Source of the DNA: Halobacteriales archaeon QH_8_67_36
GTDB lineage: Archaea; Halobacteriota; Halobacteria; Halobacteriales; Haloarculaceae
Direction: 5' to 3'
Assembly: GCA_003021755.1 (NCBI GenBank)
Contig: PXQZ01000015.1
Coordinates: forward strand, 1-14,941
DNA length: 14,941 nucleotides
Shown here: one piece after another, positions 13,903-14,941 of the stretch
How the letters are laid out: every line of letters starts with the position of its first letter
Numbering within the stretch: the first letter of the stretch is position 1
Notes under the pieces: model-generated
What the model saw: the letters and a program-made list of their open reading frames with translations, nothing else
Told to the model about the DNA's origin: nothing
The model's database searches: none
Position numbers and translations under genes: made by a program

Positions 13903-14472
13903 TCAGTTCCGGTCGCGTTCTTCGAAGTCCACGTCGGTCGCGTTGTCCGGGTTGAAGCCGCCGTCACCGGTGCCGTCCGGCCCTGTACCGCCCGGCCCAG
14001 CGCCGCCCGGCCCTGGGCCGCCGGGACCGGCCGCCCCCTCCTCGTTGGGGAAGCCACCGACGTACACCTGCCCGCTGGCGAACCCGCCGGTCCTGGCGTC
14101 GATGTAGGGGCGGACGACCCACCGGCGCACCGCCGCGCGGATGGGGTAGCGGGTCGGCGGCAGCGCCAGTAACAGGCCGACGAAGTCCGTGACGAGGCCG
14201 GGCGTGAGGAAGAACGCGCCGGCGGCGACGAGCAGCCCGCCGTCGATGAGCTCGTTGGTCGGCACCTCGCCGGTCGCGAGCTTTCGCTGTATCTTCTGGA
14301 GCGTGGCCCGCCCCTCCGCCCGCACGAGTAACAAGCCGACGAGGGCGGTGAGGACGACCAGCGCGACGATGACCAGCGGCGGGACGGGATAGATAACGCC
14401 CGTCGCGAGTGCGACGAGTAGCACCGCGTCGAACAGCGGGATGAGCAACAACAGGGCGATTGCCCGGAGCAT
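13903..14472 (-). CDS. fxsA: FxsA-family membrane protein
   Basis: A 189-residue protein with the FxsA domain at about 3-120. Hydrophobic segments lie near 3-25, 32-50 and 77-104. Family signatures are present: LVGLLLVRAEGRATLQKIQ (44-62), GEVPTNELIDGGLLVAAGAF (68-87) and LTPGLVTDFVGLLLALPPTR (89-108). FxsA (suppressor of F exclusion of phage T7 in E. coli) is a cytoplasmic-membrane protein of poorly known biochemical role. The tail is unusual: residues 146-172 are a collagen-like run of Gly-Pro-Gly units, followed by an acidic end (VDFEERDRN). The ATG at 14472 starts the first helix. A T-rich element on the minus strand near 14492-14507 may be its promoter. Confidence 0.9.
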   Translation of the reverse strand: MLRAIALLLLIPLFDAVLLVALATGVIYPVPPLVIVALVVLTALVGLLLVRAEGRATLQKIQRKLATGEVPTNELIDGGLLVAAGAFFLTPGLVTDFVGLLLALPPTRYPIRAAVRRWVVRPYIDARTGGFASGQVYVGGFPNEEGAAGPGGPGPGGAGPGGTGPDGTGDGGFNPDNATDVDFEERDRN

Positions 14473-14491
14473 ACCCCCGCTTGCAGGGCCT

Positions 14492-14507
14492 GGCTCAAAC
14501 GCTTTTG
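14492..14507 (-). promoter_or_regulatory. Possible promoter of the FxsA-family gene
   Basis: On the minus strand it reads CAAAAGCGTTTGAGCC, with the T-rich box centred about 24 nt before the ATG at 14472. It is adjacent to the repeat cluster at 14513-14630. Confidence 0.4.
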
Positions 14508-14512
14508 GATAG

Positions 14513-14630
14513 CGAGGCCGACCAACGGGAGGCCTCGAAGCGGAACGGCGAACGGAGTGAGCCGTGGAGCCGCGAGTTCGAGAACGGAGCGCCCTCGGAT
14601 TGCGAGCGGGGAACGCAGTGATCCGCGAGC
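14513..14630. repeat. Palindromic intergenic repeat cluster, locus C (inverted orientation)
   Basis: Read on the minus strand, this region carries the same modules as loci A and B. Positions 14602-14630 match 4029-4057 (26 of 29). Positions 14534-14570 match 470-506 (31 of 37). CGAGGC-CTCCCGTTGGTCG-GCCTCG (14513-14537) repeats the locus B spacer CTCCCTTCGGTCG with two changes, on shorter arms. It lies downstream of the P450 stop and just upstream of the FxsA promoter. Confidence 0.72.
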
Positions 14631-14676
14631 AGCGAGATGCCGACCGAACGGAGCGTCCTCGACGCGAACCCCGTCG

Positions 14677-14941
14677 TCAAGACCGCCCGTGGACCCGGAG
14701 TGCCACGGGTTCGGCCGGCGAGAGCGTGATACGCATTGCGAGGTCCAGCGGCGGTTCGGTGACGGTTTCGAAGCGGTAGCGCTGTGCGAGGGTGGCGATG
14801 GCGAGTTTCGCTTCCATGCGGGCAAAGCGCATTCCGATGCAGTGCCGGGGACCGCCGCCGAAGGGGTAGTAGGCGTAGTCGGGCAGCGTCGCCTCGAACT
14901 CGTCGGTCCAGCGCTCCGGCCGGAAGGCGTCGGGGTCGTCG
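14677..14941 (-). CDS. Cytochrome P450, C-terminal part only (5' end beyond window)
   Basis: The minus strand from the window edge reads 87 residues to a TGA at 14677-14679. DAFRPERW is the PERF-type motif after the meander. FGGGPRHCIG is the heme-binding loop, whose Cys (14839-14841) is the axial iron ligand. MRFARMEAKLAIATLAQRYR is the following helix, and the protein closes with PAEPVALRVHGRS. P450s are haem mono-oxygenases; the substrate cannot be told from this part. Some haloarchaea carry CYP174-type enzymes, but I cannot assign the subfamily. No ferredoxin or reductase gene is in view. Confidence 0.95.
   Translation of the reverse strand, partial: DDPDAFRPERWTDEFEATLPDYAYYPFGGGPRHCIGMRFARMEAKLAIATLAQRYRFETVTEPPLDLAMRITLSPAEPVALRVHGRS

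Noticed and set aside
470..14630. Palindrome clusters as CRISPR arrays or insertion-sequence ends
   Set aside because: Copies are dispersed singly, lack regular unique spacers, and enclose no transposase or cas gene.

Overview
The window comes from a halophilic archaeon (class Halobacteria). The evidence is the very high GC content, strongly acidic predicted proteins, TATA-like boxes placed 24 to 30 nt before start codons as expected for leaderless mRNAs, an archaeal two-subunit GMP synthase, and an archaeal tRNA with no encoded CCA. A Haloarculaceae-like genus is my guess, not something the window proves.

Layout. 1-410: 5' part of a universal stress protein (minus strand), cut by the window edge. 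411-971: long divergent non-coding gap with palindromic repeats. 972-3980: thrS (bacterial-type threonyl-tRNA synthetase), then a four-helix membrane protein of unknown function. 3981-4159: repeat cluster in a convergent gap. 4160-4993: PspA/IM30-type coiled-coil protein (minus). 5309-8195: tightly overlapping operon of pyrG, the GMP synthase ATP-pyrophosphatase subunit and a 103-residue protein of unknown function. 8227-8855: metallo-beta-lactamase-fold gene (minus) broken by a frameshifting deletion. 8911-9735: aldo/keto reductase (minus). 9785-10744: Tat-exported beta-propeller (minus). 10967-11722: divergent MoaB/Mog-like protein with a 100-residue acidic tail (minus). 11844-12494: 53-residue C2H2-type mini-protein, a possible 37-residue leader ORF and a two-helix membrane protein (plus). 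12610-12835: decayed 3' end of a sensor histidine kinase. 12873-13424: type-1 isopentenyl diphosphate isomerase homologue (minus). 13711-13784: tRNA-Ile(GAU) (minus). 13903-14472: FxsA-family membrane protein (minus). 14677-14941: cytochrome P450 C-terminus (minus), cut by the window edge.

How it works together. Most of the window is chromosomal housekeeping: translation (thrS, tRNA-Ile), CTP and GMP synthesis in one translationally coupled operon, isoprenoid precursor supply for archaeal lipids (idi homologue), and envelope or stress functions (PspA, universal stress protein, FxsA). I see no phage, transposase, CRISPR or defence locus. The most unusual items are a modular intergenic palindrome family (8-bp arms, 13-nt loop) recurring at three loci in both orientations, a PspA tail with a duplicated motif, an Idi homologue that keeps its metal ligands but has alanine at the catalytic cysteine position, a broken hydrolase gene, a kinase remnant, and very small genes easily missed by gene callers.
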